This document shows, one piece after another, positions 28,453 through 36,824 of a stretch of DNA of 64,000 bases. Positions within the stretch are counted from its first letter, which is position 1. Each line of letters starts with the position of its first letter. The notes below the pieces were generated by a model. It made no database searches. It had not been told where the DNA came from and saw only the letters and a program-made list of their open reading frames with translations. The stretch lies in contig NZ_BJMN01000007.1 of the NCBI RefSeq assembly GCF_006539185.1, positions 62,001-126,000 of the forward strand. The letters are read 5' to 3'. A program made the position numbers and the translations under genes. This DNA is from Streptomyces gardneri (GTDB lineage Bacteria > Actinomycetota > Actinomycetes > Streptomycetales > Streptomycetaceae).

Positions 28453-28805
28453 ACTTCTGGGAGACCATCACCGGCAGCGATCTCACCAGGGAATGGAAGG
28501 CGTTCGAAGCCCGGGCGGAGGCCCTGCCGGACGACTACCGGGCGGCGTGGGCGCAGATCAAAGCCCACCTCTTTCCCCATGGGGACTTCACCGGCCGCAA
28601 CCTGATGCCGATCCTCGACGCCGCCCTGGGGCTGCTCGAAGAAACGGCGGCGGACGGGCAGGGCGTCCACGAGGTCCTCGGCGACGACATCCGAGGCTTC
28701 TGCACGGCGCTGGCCGGTGGAGAAGGCGCTCGCACCTATCGCGACCGGTGGCGCGAGCAGTTGAACAGGAACGTCGCAAGGAAACTGAGCCGGCTGGGAG
28801 GCTGA
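28449..28805 (+). CDS. DUF1048 family protein (first copy)
   Basis: The 118-residue helical soluble protein begins MNFWETITGSDLTREWKAFE and contains YRAAWAQIKAHLF, ILDAALGLLEETAADGQ and VLGDDIRGFCTAL, which fit DUF1048. Members usually lie in PadR/ABC exporter operons; their function is not established. The start overlaps the padR stop by 4 nt, so the genes are coupled. Confidence 0.88.
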   Translation: MNFWETITGSDLTREWKAFEARAEALPDDYRAAWAQIKAHLFPHGDFTGRNLMPILDAALGLLEETAADGQGVHEVLGDDIRGFCTALAGGEGARTYRDRWREQLNRNVARKLSRLGG

Positions 28806-28806
28806 C

Positions 28807-29133
28807 ATGGGCATCCAGGACATCATCGAGGGCAAGAAGCAGTGGCGGGCGCACAAGGCTCGGGTCAAGGCACTCCCGCCGGACTACCAGATCGTCTACA
28901 AGGAGATGGAGAAGTACTTCTTCAAGGTCGGACCGGTCGACCTGCCGGACGGGCCCCTGCTCCCCGGGATCGTCGACTTCTTCGAGGGGGGCGTCGCCTC
29001 GGGCAGGGGGGTCCTGGAACTCATCGGCAACGATGTCGCCGCGTTCTGTGACGACCTGATCAAGGACTCTCCCACCTACGCGGACGTCTACCAGGAGTCC
29101 ATCAGCGGGGAACCCGGCGCGGCCGGGAAGTAA
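28807..29133 (+). CDS. DUF1048 family protein (second copy)
   Basis: A 108-residue protein, MGIQDIIEGKKQWRAHKARV, with PDYQIVYKEMEKYFFKVG and GVLELIGNDVAAFCDDLI, paralogous to the preceding gene and 1 nt downstream of it. The two copies may form a heterodimer. Function unknown; part of the PadR operon. Confidence 0.88.
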   Translation: MGIQDIIEGKKQWRAHKARVKALPPDYQIVYKEMEKYFFKVGPVDLPDGPLLPGIVDFFEGGVASGRGVLELIGNDVAAFCDDLIKDSPTYADVYQESISGEPGAAGK

Positions 29134-29440
29134 CACCCGGCTCCTCATGGCCCGTGCGCGTAGCCCGCACGCGCGGCTCGTTCGCCTCGGCGCAGCGCGA
29201 ACAGGCGTGGGCCCACCGGCCGCCAGAAGCCGCCGCAGATCCTGTCCAGCGAGGTGGTCGAGCAGGCCGGCGAGCCCTGGCTCAGTCCTGCCCGCGGTCC
29301 CGGCGGGCAGGTCTCCGGCGGCGGGCCGCTCGACACCCTTCCTCAAGACGACACGACTGACGTGCAGTCACGGACAGTCGCTCGATCCGAGTTGCGAAAC
29401 AGCCCCCCCCTTTGTCTTCAGCCTCCGAAAGGAAGCCTCC
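29134..29440. other. Intergenic region, 307 bp, with a hairpin
   Basis: No gene is seen. CCTGCCCGC (29287-29295) and GCGGGCAGG (29303-29311) form a 9-bp stem that may terminate the PadR operon. A run of eight C residues lies at 29403-29410, just before the ABC gene. No clear -35/-10 pair was identified. Confidence 0.5.
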
Positions 29441-30442
29441 ATGCCTTCATCTGTCATGCCCACATCCAGGCAGGGTGACGGTCACCTGTCGACGACTGCA
29501 ATCTCCGCCGTCGGGCTACGCAAGTCGTACGGCGAAAAGCTCGTCCTCGACGGTATCGATCTGCACATCCCGGCCGGGTCTGTGTTCGCGCTCCTCGGCC
29601 CGAACGGCGCCGGCAAGACCACCGCCGTCAAGATCCTCTCCACCCTGATCGCCGCCGACGCCGGCGAACTGCACGTCGGAGGCCATGACGTGGCGGCCGA
29701 CCCGCAGGCGGTCCGTGCCGCGATCGGTGTCACCGGCCAGTTCTCCGCGGTCGACGGCCTGATCACCGGCGAGGAGAACATGCTCCTGATGGCGGACCTC
29801 CATCACCTGTGCAAGCGCGAGGGTCGGCGGGTCGCCGCCGAACTCCTGGAGCGTTTCGATCTGGTGGACGCCGCGAAGAAGCCGGTCTCCACGTACTCCG
29901 GCGGTATGAAGCGCCGCCTCGACCTCGCGATGACGCTGGTCGGCAGTCCGCGGATCATCTTCCTCGACGAGCCGACGACAGGGCTCGATCCGCGCTCCCG
30001 CCACAACATGTGGGCCATCATTCGCGGCCTCGTCTCCGACGGTGTCACCGTCTTCCTCACCACCCAGTACCTGGACGAGGCCGACGAACTCGCGGACCGC
30101 ATCGCCGTGTTGAACGACGGGAAGATCGTCGCCGAGGGCACCGCGGAGGAACTGAAGCGGCTCGTCCCCGGAGGCCACGTACGGCTCCGCTTCACCGACC
30201 CGACGGCGTACCAGTCCGCAGCCGACGCTCTGCGTGAGGTCACTCGGGATGACCAGGCGCTGTCGCTGTCCATCCCCAGCGACGGCAGTCAGCGCGAACT
30301 GCGCTCCATTCTCGACTGGCTCGACTCCGTCGGCGTCGAGGCGGACGAACTGACCGTCCACACACCCGACCTCGACGACGTCTTCTTCGCCCTCACCAGC
30401 GGAGGCAACGTCCCCCACCAGCCCCAGAAGGACGCCCGATGA
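29441..30442 (+). CDS. ABC exporter ATP-binding protein, DrrA-like
   Basis: The 333-residue ATPase has Walker A GPNGAGKTT, Q-loop VTGQFSAVDGLITGEEN, signature YSGGMKRRLDLA, Walker B IIFLDEPTTGLDPRSR and the DrrA/NodI-type continuation. The C-terminal 90 residues (VRLRFTDPTAY, ELTVHTPDLDDVFFALTS) are the usual DrrA tail. It energises the membrane partner encoded next, likely exporting a drug or lipid. ATG 29441 follows GAAAGGAAG. Confidence 0.95.
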   Translation: MPSSVMPTSRQGDGHLSTTAISAVGLRKSYGEKLVLDGIDLHIPAGSVFALLGPNGAGKTTAVKILSTLIAADAGELHVGGHDVAADPQAVRAAIGVTGQFSAVDGLITGEENMLLMADLHHLCKREGRRVAAELLERFDLVDAAKKPVSTYSGGMKRRLDLAMTLVGSPRIIFLDEPTTGLDPRSRHNMWAIIRGLVSDGVTVFLTTQYLDEADELADRIAVLNDGKIVAEGTAEELKRLVPGGHVRLRFTDPTAYQSAADALREVTRDDQALSLSIPSDGSQRELRSILDWLDSVGVEADELTVHTPDLDDVFFALTSGGNVPHQPQKDAR

Positions 30443-31230
30443 ACTCCCTGTCCCTCGCCGTCCGCGACTCGCACACGATGCTGCGCCGCAATCTGCTGCA
30501 CGCCTGGCGCTACCCGTCCGCGACGCTGAACCTGCTGCTCACGCCGATCATGATGCTGCTGCTCTTCGTCTACATCTTCGGCGACGTGATGAGCGCGGGC
30601 ATCGCCGGCGGCGGCGCCGACCGCTCCGACTACATCGCCTACATCGTCCCGGGCATCCTGCTGATGACCGTCGGCAGCACCGTGATCGGGGCGGCGGTGT
30701 ACGTCTCCATGGACATGACCGAGGGCCTCATCGCCCGTTTCCGCACGATGGCGGTCTACCGCGGCTCGGTGGTCGTCGGGCACGTCGTCGGCAGCGTGCT
30801 CCAGTCGGTCGCCAGCGTGGTCCTCGTCGGCGCCGTCGGCGTGGCCATCGGCTTCCGGTCCACGGACGCCACGGCCTTGGAGTGGCTGGCGGCGTTCGGT
30901 CTGATCGCGCTGTTCGCCCTGGCCCTCACCTGGATCGCCGTCGGCATGGGCATGGCCAGCCCGAACCCGGAGGCTGCCAGCAACATGGCGATGCCGCTGA
31001 TCCTTCTCCCGCTCATCTCCAGCGCCTTCATCCCGGCCGGTACGATGCCGGGCTGGTTCCGGCCGATCGCCGAGTACCAGCCCTTCACCCCCGCCATCGA
31101 GACCCTCCGCGGCCTCCTCCTCGGCACCGAGATCGGCCACAACGGCTGGCTCGCCCTCGCCTGGTGCGTCGGCCTGATCGCGCTCGGCTACCGCTGGTCG
31201 ACGGCACAGTTCAACCGCGACCCGATGTAG
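30439..31230 (+). CDS. ABC-2 type exporter permease, DrrB-like
   Basis: The 263-residue protein has six membrane helices in the ABC-2 layout: MLRRNLLHAWRYPSATLNLLL, YIVPGILLMTVGS, FRTMAVYRGSVVVGHV and SSAFIPAGTMPGWFRPIAEYQPFTP, the last being the DrrB/NodJ signature. It overlaps the ATPase gene by 4 nt (ATGA) and forms the exporter with it. A very stable terminator follows. Confidence 0.95.
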   Translation: MNSLSLAVRDSHTMLRRNLLHAWRYPSATLNLLLTPIMMLLLFVYIFGDVMSAGIAGGGADRSDYIAYIVPGILLMTVGSTVIGAAVYVSMDMTEGLIARFRTMAVYRGSVVVGHVVGSVLQSVASVVLVGAVGVAIGFRSTDATALEWLAAFGLIALFALALTWIAVGMGMASPNPEAASNMAMPLILLPLISSAFIPAGTMPGWFRPIAEYQPFTPAIETLRGLLLGTEIGHNGWLALAWCVGLIALGYRWSTAQFNRDPM

Positions 31231-31249
31231 ACACGACCGCGCCGGCCGC

Positions 31250-31306
31250 CTCCCGCAGCTCGTCCCGCCCCGTCTGCGTCAGACGGGGCGGGACGAGCTG
31301 CGGGAG
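31250..31306 (+). terminator. 27-bp perfect stem terminator
   Basis: Bases 31250-31276 pair perfectly with 31280-31306 around a CGT loop, 20 nt after the permease stop. It lies in a convergent gap and probably ends transcription from both sides. Confidence 0.85.
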
Positions 31307-31407
31307 TCCCATCGCAGCGAAGAGTGCACGGCTAGAACGCTGGCTCTTTCCCAGTCATTCACCGTCGACGGATCGGGTGTGGGGAGGGCGAACCGGCAAC
31401 GAGAAGT

Positions 31408-32127
31408 TCACGAGCAGCAGGTGCAGCCCGGCTTGCAGCCGCACGCGTCCGCCTCGGTCGCGACGGCCCCGGCGGGCGCCGGGGTGTGGGTGGTGGGTGC
31501 GCAGCAGCCCTTGCCCTGCCAGGCGTCGTGGCCTTCCTTGACCGCGATGGCGGCGATCACGAGGGCGGCGATGGGGTCGGCCCAGGACCAGCCGATTGTG
31601 GCGTTGAGGGCCAGGCCGACCAGAAGGGCGGCGGAGAGGTAGGTGCACAGGAGAGTCTGCTTGGAGTCCGCGACCGCGCTGGCGGAGCCGAGTTCGCGTC
31701 CGGCGCGGCGTTGGGCGGCGGAGAGGAACGGCATGATCGCCAGCGAGAGGGCGGCGATGACGATGCCGGGGACGGACCGCTCTGCCTCGCCGGTGCCGGT
31801 GAGGGCGCGGACGGCGTCGACGCCGACGTAGGCGGCGAGGGCGAAGAAGGAGACGGCGATGATCCGCAGGGTGCGTTGCTCGCGCGCCTGGCGGACGGCG
31901 TGGTCGCGGGCGGAGAACTGCCAGGCGACCGCGGCGGCGGAGGAGACCTCGATGACGGAGTCGAGGCCGAAGCCGATCAGGGCGGTGGAGGAGGCGATCG
32001 TGCCGGCGGTGATCGCGACGACGGCCTCGATGACGTTGTAGGTGATCGTGGCGGCGACCAGGAGCCGTATTCGTTTGGCGAGCGCGTCGCGGCGGGCCGG
32101 GGACGGCCCGAGGGATATCGCGGTCAT
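31408..32127 (-). CDS. Cation diffusion facilitator with cysteine-rich tail
   Basis: The 239-residue membrane protein has five to six helices with acidic metal-site motifs GFGLDSVIE and VADSKQTLL, the small-CDF type without the large cytosolic domain. The last 32 residues carry eight cysteines (GKGCCAPTT, DACGCKPGCTCCS), a likely metal-binding tail. It should export a divalent metal such as zinc, cadmium, cobalt or lead. It begins 1 nt after the ArsR/SmtB gene, which presumably represses it until the metal appears. Confidence 0.9.
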   Translation of the reverse strand: MTAISLGPSPARRDALAKRIRLLVAATITYNVIEAVVAITAGTIASSTALIGFGLDSVIEVSSAAAVAWQFSARDHAVRQAREQRTLRIIAVSFFALAAYVGVDAVRALTGTGEAERSVPGIVIAALSLAIMPFLSAAQRRAGRELGSASAVADSKQTLLCTYLSAALLVGLALNATIGWSWADPIAALVIAAIAVKEGHDAWQGKGCCAPTTHTPAPAGAVATEADACGCKPGCTCCS

Positions 32128-32128
32128 C

Positions 32129-32464
32129 TCAGCAGCAGTCCTTCGTGGCGGCGTCCGGGCAGGTCTGGTCGGACTCGACCGCGACCACGGCGGCCAGGAG
32201 GTGCTCCAGGGCATGGCCGAGGCGTGCGTCGGCGAGCTCGTAGCGGGTGCGCCGCCCGTCCGGCACCGTGACGACCAGGCCGCAGTCGCGCAGGCAGGCC
32301 AGGTGGTTCGACAGGCGGGTCCGCGAGATGCCGAGCGCGTCGGCGAGGTCGGCCGGGTAGGCAGGCGCGTCGCGCAGGGCGAGCAGGATGCGGCAGCGGA
32401 TCGGATCGGCGAGCGCGCGGCCGAACCTGGCCAGCACCTCGATGTCGGAGGCAACAGTCAGCAC
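32129..32464 (-). CDS. ArsR/SmtB-family metal-responsive repressor (CmtR-like)
   Basis: The 111-residue winged-helix protein shows LARFGRALADPIRCRILLAL, PADLADALGISRTRLSNHLACLRDCGLV and GRRTRYELAD. Cys in RCRILLAL and LRDC and the tail CPDAATKDCC match the ligand pattern of CmtR-like cadmium/lead sensors. I chose GTG 32464 because the core family starts LTVASDIEVL; a longer frame to 32479 reads through the operator. It heads the operon with the CDF exporter. Confidence 0.88.
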   Translation of the reverse strand: MLTVASDIEVLARFGRALADPIRCRILLALRDAPAYPADLADALGISRTRLSNHLACLRDCGLVVTVPDGRRTRYELADARLGHALEHLLAAVVAVESDQTCPDAATKDCC

Positions 32465-32471
32465 GGCATGA

Positions 32472-32506
32472 AGATACACGTATCTCTGAATTCAGGGAAC
32501 CCTGAA
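32472..32506 (-). promoter_or_regulatory. Two dyads upstream of arsR-like gene
   Basis: AGATAC-AC-GTATCT (32472-32485) and TTCAGGG-AA-CCCTGAA (32491-32506) are adjacent inverted repeats just before the regulator start. The first is similar in form to ArsR/CmtR operators. Confidence 0.6.
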
Positions 32507-32545
32507 CTGCGAGATCGAGGCGGGATGGCGGGATGTAACGCCTGC

Positions 32546-32559
32546 TACATTCTCGGTCG
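32546..32559 (+). promoter_or_regulatory. -10 element for a leaderless transcript
   Basis: TACATT (32546-32551) is followed 7 nt later by the GTG start codon, so transcription should begin at or next to the start codon. No clear -35 is seen. Confidence 0.5.
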
Positions 32560-33125
32560 TGACGAATGCTGAGCAGGCTTTCCGATGGCTGATCCTGGTG
32601 GTCAAGCTGCCCGCCGACCCGTCCCGCCACCGCGTGGCGGTATGGCGAGAGCTGCGCAAGATCGGCGCCCTCTCCCTGGGGCAGGGCATCTGGGCGGTGC
32701 CGGAGGTGCCCGTCTTCGCCGACGGGGTCCGGCGCGCCCTCGAACTCACCGACAGCGCCGGCGGCCAGGGCGTGACGCTCCAGGCGTCCGGCCGCTCCGA
32801 CCAGGACGCCGCCCGGTTCCGGGAGATGTTCACCGCCGCCCGCTCCGCGGACTGGACGGAGTTCCTCGCCGACTGCGCCAAGTTCGAGGAGGAGATCGCC
32901 AAGGAGATCCGGATCGCCAAGTTCACCCTGGCCGAACTGGAGGAAGAGGAGCAGAGCCTGGAGCGGCTCCGCCGCTGGCACCGCGACCTGACCGCCCGGG
33001 ACGTCTTCGGGGCCCCCGAGGCAGCCGAAGCCGGCCGGCGGCTCAAGCAGTGCGCCACCGCCTGCGAGGACTACGCCGAGCGCGTCTTCGACGCGCTGCA
33101 CACCACGGACGAGGACCTCGCATGA
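32559..33125 (+). CDS. ChrB N-terminal-domain protein
   Basis: The 188-residue protein opens FRWLILVVKLPADPSRHRVAVWRELRKIGALSLGQGIWAVPEVP, the fold seen in the N-terminal domain of the chromate-resistance regulator ChrB, followed by a long charged helix (KFEEEIAKEIRIAKFTLAELEEEEQSLE). The C-terminal chromate-linked half of ChrB is absent. No DNA-binding domain is obvious. The stop overlaps the next start by 4 nt, so it is coupled to the MFS transporter and may control it or support its activity. Leaderless start at GTG 32559. Confidence 0.75.
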   Translation: MTNAEQAFRWLILVVKLPADPSRHRVAVWRELRKIGALSLGQGIWAVPEVPVFADGVRRALELTDSAGGQGVTLQASGRSDQDAARFREMFTAARSADWTEFLADCAKFEEEIAKEIRIAKFTLAELEEEEQSLERLRRWHRDLTARDVFGAPEAAEAGRRLKQCATACEDYAERVFDALHTTDEDLA

Positions 33126-34309
33126 CCGCGCAGCCCATAGCCCCGGCCGCCCCGAGACAAGCCATGTGGCCTCTGTACGCGGCCGGGTTCACGACCGCCT
33201 TCGGCGCCCACGGCATCGCCGCCAATCTCGGCGGCTTCTCCGAGGACGCCGTCACCTCCCTGCTCGTCCTCGGCGGACTGCTCGCCCTCTACGACGGCGC
33301 CGAGGTGCTCCTCAAGCCCGTCTTCGGTTCGCTCGCCGACCGCATCGGCGGCAAGCCCGTACTGCTCGGCGGTCTCATCGCGTTCGCCGCCGCTTCCGCG
33401 CTGTACGCGATCGCCGACAGCCCCGGCTGGCTGTGGGCCGCCCGCCTCGGCCAGGGTGCCGCGGCCTCCGCCTTCTCGCCCTCCGCATCCGCGCTGGTCG
33501 CCCGCCTCAACCCGGCCGCCAAACGCGGGCGCGCCTTCGGCTCGTACGGCTTCTACAAGTCCATCGGCTACACCCTCGGTCCGCTCCTCGGCGGCCTCCT
33601 CGTCTGGGCAGGCGGCCTGCGCCTGCTGTTCACGGTGATGGCCCTGTGCGCGGCGGCCGTCGCCGTGTGGGCCGCACGCGCGGTGCCCGTCGTGCCACCG
33701 CTGCCGCGCAAGCGGCAGACCGTCGCCGACCTCGCCCGCCGCCTGGCCGACCGCTCCTTCCTCGCCCCGACTGCAGCCCTCGCCGCCGCCACCGCCGCCC
33801 TATCCGTCGGCGTGGGCTTCCTGCCCGTCTCCGGAGCCGCGGCGGGACTCGGCACCGTCGCCACCGGCGCCGCCGTCTCCGTCCTGGCCGCCACCGCCGC
33901 CGTCGTCCAGCCGAAGTCCGGCCGTGCGCTCGACGCTGGACGCCTCACCATCAGCACCGGACTGCTCAGCGGACTGCTCATCACCGCCGCCGGCCTCGCG
34001 GCCGCCATGCTTCCCGGCCTCGCCGGCGTACTTCTCGCCGCCGCCCTCATCGGAACCGGCACCGGGCTGATCACCCCGCTCGGCTTCGCCGCCCTCGCCG
34101 CCTCCACCCCCGAGGAACGCATGGGCCAGACCATGGGATCGGCCGAACTCGGCCGCGAACTCGGCGACGCCGGAGGTCCCTTGCTCGTCGCCGGCGTCGC
34201 GACCGTCTCGACGCTCACCACGGGCTATGCGGCCCTCGCCCTGCTGCTGGCAGTCGGTCCGCTGCTCGCGTTGGCAATCCGTCCCCGCACGGCACCCGCG
34301 GCAGAGTAG
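33122..34309 (+). CDS. MFS transporter
   Basis: The 395-residue protein has twelve predicted helices and the MFS loop motif GSLADRIGGKPVLLGG between helices 2 and 3, with ARLGQGAAASAFSPSASALVARL and GRAFGSYGFYKSIGYTLGPLLGG typical of drug or metalloid exporters. It is translationally coupled to the ChrB-N protein. The substrate is unknown; chromate itself is usually moved by ChrA, which this is not. Confidence 0.9.
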   Translation: MTAQPIAPAAPRQAMWPLYAAGFTTAFGAHGIAANLGGFSEDAVTSLLVLGGLLALYDGAEVLLKPVFGSLADRIGGKPVLLGGLIAFAAASALYAIADSPGWLWAARLGQGAAASAFSPSASALVARLNPAAKRGRAFGSYGFYKSIGYTLGPLLGGLLVWAGGLRLLFTVMALCAAAVAVWAARAVPVVPPLPRKRQTVADLARRLADRSFLAPTAALAAATAALSVGVGFLPVSGAAAGLGTVATGAAVSVLAATAAVVQPKSGRALDAGRLTISTGLLSGLLITAAGLAAAMLPGLAGVLLAAALIGTGTGLITPLGFAALAASTPEERMGQTMGSAELGRELGDAGGPLLVAGVATVSTLTTGYAALALLLAVGPLLALAIRPRTAPAAE

Positions 34310-34443
34310 CCCGAACACTTGGGTGCGTAGGTGAGGTCGGAGACCACCCATAAACGAGGTTCGAGAGCAGAGGATGACTTGGCGTCGCGCAAATGTCGCT
34401 GAGAGCTGACAGCACCCGCGAGCCGGCTAGTGCTGATCAGCTG

Positions 34444-35089
34444 TCACAACTGCTCGGCGGAGATGGCGGAGTCGCTGTGGTTGCCCTTGCAAGCACGGCT
34501 CGCCCGGCCGCCAAACCGCCGCGAAGTACTGGGGCCGATAGCGGTACTTCACCTTCTCGCCCTTGTCCCTGCTGGTGAGCGCCCAGCCCGCGCGCAACAC
34601 GGTGTCGGCGGGGACGATCGTCACCGAGTGGTCGGGGAAGCGGCTGCCCAGCATGTGCTCGGCGAGCGTGAGCGCGAAGCCGATGCCGAGCTCGCCGGAC
34701 TGCAGCGACTTGTAGTGGTCCGCGATGCGGTGGCCCTCGTCGGTGAGGCCGAGGAAGGAGTTACGACCGCCGGCCAGGGCCTGGGTGTACTTGAGCGCGC
34801 CCCAGTGCTCCGCCAGCCCCCGGCCCGCACCGCGCCACGACAGAGCGGTGGCTCGGGCGAGGGTGTGGAGGACGTCCCAGAGGGTCACTTCGAACTGCCG
34901 GGGCAGCTCCGTCTGCGGGATCGAGGCGAGGTCGGGCTTCCTGCGGAGCGGCTCGTCCTCGTTCTCCTTCCGCTTCCTGTCGTCCGCCGTGACGGCGGCC
35001 TTCACCTTGCCGATGAGTGCGTCGTCGGAGTGGACGGAGATGTTCGACGGCTGGGTCAGTTCCTGGAGCACTTCCTCGGCCGGCTTCAA
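34444..35089 (-). pseudogene. Decayed gene of unknown family
   Basis: A TTG at 35089 with GAGGAG 5 nt upstream opens a frame of about 195 sensible residues (TLWDVLHTLARATALSWRG, LTDEGHRIADHYKSLQSGELG, GEKVKYRYRPQYFAAVWRPGEP). After GEP the frame degrades to CLQGQPQRLRH, whereas the neighbouring frame gives the protein-like CKGNHSDSAISAEQL and stops at 34444. A small indel near 34495-34505 and a shortened 3' end are therefore likely. I do not recognise the family, although the text reads like a conserved actinobacterial hypothetical protein. Confidence 0.4.
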
Positions 35090-35648
35090 CAGCTCTCCTC
35101 ACGGCGTGCGCGGGTGGTTCACCATCGGCCGGACCGTACGGAAGGGAGGAGCGGCGCACGCATGTGCGCAGGGGCGCGTGACCTGGGCTTCGGCCCTGGC
35201 AGGCCGGCGTCTGCGCCTTGGCCCCGCCTCGCTCGCGAGTTCCGCACTGCCGAGGGGCCTCGGGCGGGTGGCAGGCAGCGAGCTGGCTTCCGAGGCGGCC
35301 GAGCGTCGACCGGCTGATGGCCGAAGGAGCCGTGTTCCGTGAACCGGAGCGATGCCGTGCCCGACAGGGCGGTGGTGTGTGGGCGTACGTCGTGCCTGTG
35401 TGCAGAGCGGTCTCCCGCATACCTGATGGCTCATCAGGTAAGTCAGCATTCGGTCAGCATGAGTCCTCGCGCGTTCCGGGACGGTCGTCCCAACAGGCGT
35501 CGGTATGAAGGGAAAGCCCAGGTAGGAAGCCGTCTCACCTGACCGGGGCGATGTTCCTCACAAACATCGGACGGGGGTGTCGGTGTAGAGTCGAGACCGC
35601 CCTTGACCTGCAGAAAGCAGGCAGGGAGCCGTCTTCGAGGAGTCCACA
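35090..35648. other. Intergenic region, 559 bp
   Basis: No supportable gene is seen in either strand. A clean dyad ACCTGATG-GCT-CATCAGGT lies at 35421-35439 and may be an operator. TAGAGT at 35586-35591 could be the -10 box of panD. The left part may hold further remnants of the decayed neighbour. Confidence 0.45.
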
Positions 35649-36074
35649 GTGCTGCGCACTCTGTTCAAGTCCAAGATCCACCGGGCGACCGTGACCCAGG
35701 CCGATCTGCACTACGTCGGGTCCGTCACCGTCGACGCCGACTTGATGGAGGCGGCCGATCTGCTGCCCGGCGAGCTCGTGCACATCGTCGACATCGACAA
35801 CGGGGCCCGGCTGGAGACGTACGTCATCGAGGGCGAGCGTGGCTCCGGGGTCATCGGGATCAACGGTGCCGCCGCCCACCTCGTGCACCCGGGCGACCTC
35901 GTGATCCTCATCAGCTACGCGCAGGTCGAGGACGCCGAGGCGCGCTCGTTCAGGCCGAGCGTGGTGCACGTCGACGCGGACAACCGCATCGTGGAGCTCG
36001 GGGAGGACGCCTCCGCGCCCGTTCCCGGGAGTGACACGGTCCGTGCACCGCACGCCGTGCCCGCACAGGTCTGA
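35649..36074 (+). CDS. panD: Aspartate 1-decarboxylase PanD
   Basis: The 141-residue pyruvoyl enzyme makes beta-alanine from aspartate for pantothenate and CoA. The self-cleavage site is the Gly-Ser in HYVGSVTVD (residues 24-25). [35 protein letters not shown] is the family core. GTG 35649 follows GAGGAG. It is unusual in standing away from panB and panC; the downstream GNAT-like protein recalls the PanD-maturation factors (PanZ/PanM) seen elsewhere, but similarity to those is not evident. Confidence 0.96.
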   Translation: MLRTLFKSKIHRATVTQADLHYVGSVTVDADLMEAADLLPGELVHIVDIDNGARLETYVIEGERGSGVIGINGAAAHLVHPGDLVILISYAQVEDAEARSFRPSVVHVDADNRIVELGEDASAPVPGSDTVRAPHAVPAQV

Positions 36075-36093
36075 GCCGAGGGAGAGCCGCCGC

Positions 36094-36438
36094 ATGCCCG
36101 AGCTGAAGATCCGCGACGACCGGACGAACGGGCGCCTGGAGGCGTTCGAGGGGGACACCTACGTCGGTGTCGTCGTCTACTTCGTCCTCGACGCCGAACC
36201 CCATGCCCTCGTGGCGGTCCACACCATCGTCGAGGACGGGCACGAGGGGAAGGGCATCGCCGGAGCGCTCGTGCGCGAGTTCTACACGATCGCCGCCGGC
36301 GAGGGCGTGCCCGTCGTGCCGCTCTGCCCGTACGCCGCCAAGTGGGCCGAGCGCCACCCGGACGAGGCCCCCGTCCCCCCGGCGGACGTCGTCCGCGCGG
36401 CGAAGCTCCAGCTCAAGGCCACCCCCGGCCTCTGGTGA
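36094..36438 (+). CDS. Small GNAT-like N-acetyltransferase (YjdJ/COG2388 type)
   Basis: The 114-residue protein carries VVVYFVLDAEPHALVAVHTIV, the acetyl-CoA loop EDGHEGKGIAGALVREF and VPLCPYAAKWAERHPD, the typical pattern of the short GNAT family with a buried Cys (PLCPYA). The substrate is unknown. It begins 20 nt after panD, with GGGAGAG upstream of ATG 36094, so it is likely in one operon with panD. Confidence 0.85.
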   Translation: MPELKIRDDRTNGRLEAFEGDTYVGVVVYFVLDAEPHALVAVHTIVEDGHEGKGIAGALVREFYTIAAGEGVPVVPLCPYAAKWAERHPDEAPVPPADVVRAAKLQLKATPGLW

Positions 36439-36525
36439 CCCCCGAAGGAAGGGACCCGGCGGGCGAGAGTCCGTCCGTCGGGTCACCCTGGGGAAGGCAG
36501 GATCCCGACGACCGAGAGGTCCGTG

Positions 36526-36732
36526 ATGACGCACCCCTTCCCCGATCCGCAGCCCTCGCCCGTACCGCCCCCCGTGCCCTCCCCGCCGCCCGTACCCCCG
36601 CCCAACCCCGTACCGGTGCCGCCGGATCCCGTGCCCAACCCGGTGCCCGAGCCCGGCGGACCTGTTCCGGAACCCGAGCCTCAGCCCCAGCCGGGCCCCG
36701 CCGGGCTCCGCCCGCCGTCAACGGCAAGGTGA
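36526..36732 (+). CDS. Proline-rich short protein
   Basis: A 68-residue protein of repeating Pro-Val-Pro, Pro-Glu-Pro and Pro-Pro-Pro motifs, expected to be unfolded. Codon bias fits coding sequence, but a proline-rich frame arises easily in DNA of this GC content. ATG 36526 (or GTG 36523) has GAGAGG upstream. No function can be proposed. Confidence 0.4.
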   Translation: MTHPFPDPQPSPVPPPVPSPPPVPPPNPVPVPPDPVPNPVPEPGGPVPEPEPQPQPGPAGLRPPSTAR

Positions 36733-36824
36733 CGTAAGAGGCTTGAGGTTCCGCGCGCGCCCTTGTCACGGAGCGTGCGCCACCCCTAACTTGGACGGCT
36801 GTCGCTGTGTTCCAAGGGGGGCCC

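Noticed and set aside
35339..35542. Small ORFs in the 559-bp gap before panD
   Set aside because: No ribosome sites, weak codon bias and no recognisable protein features.
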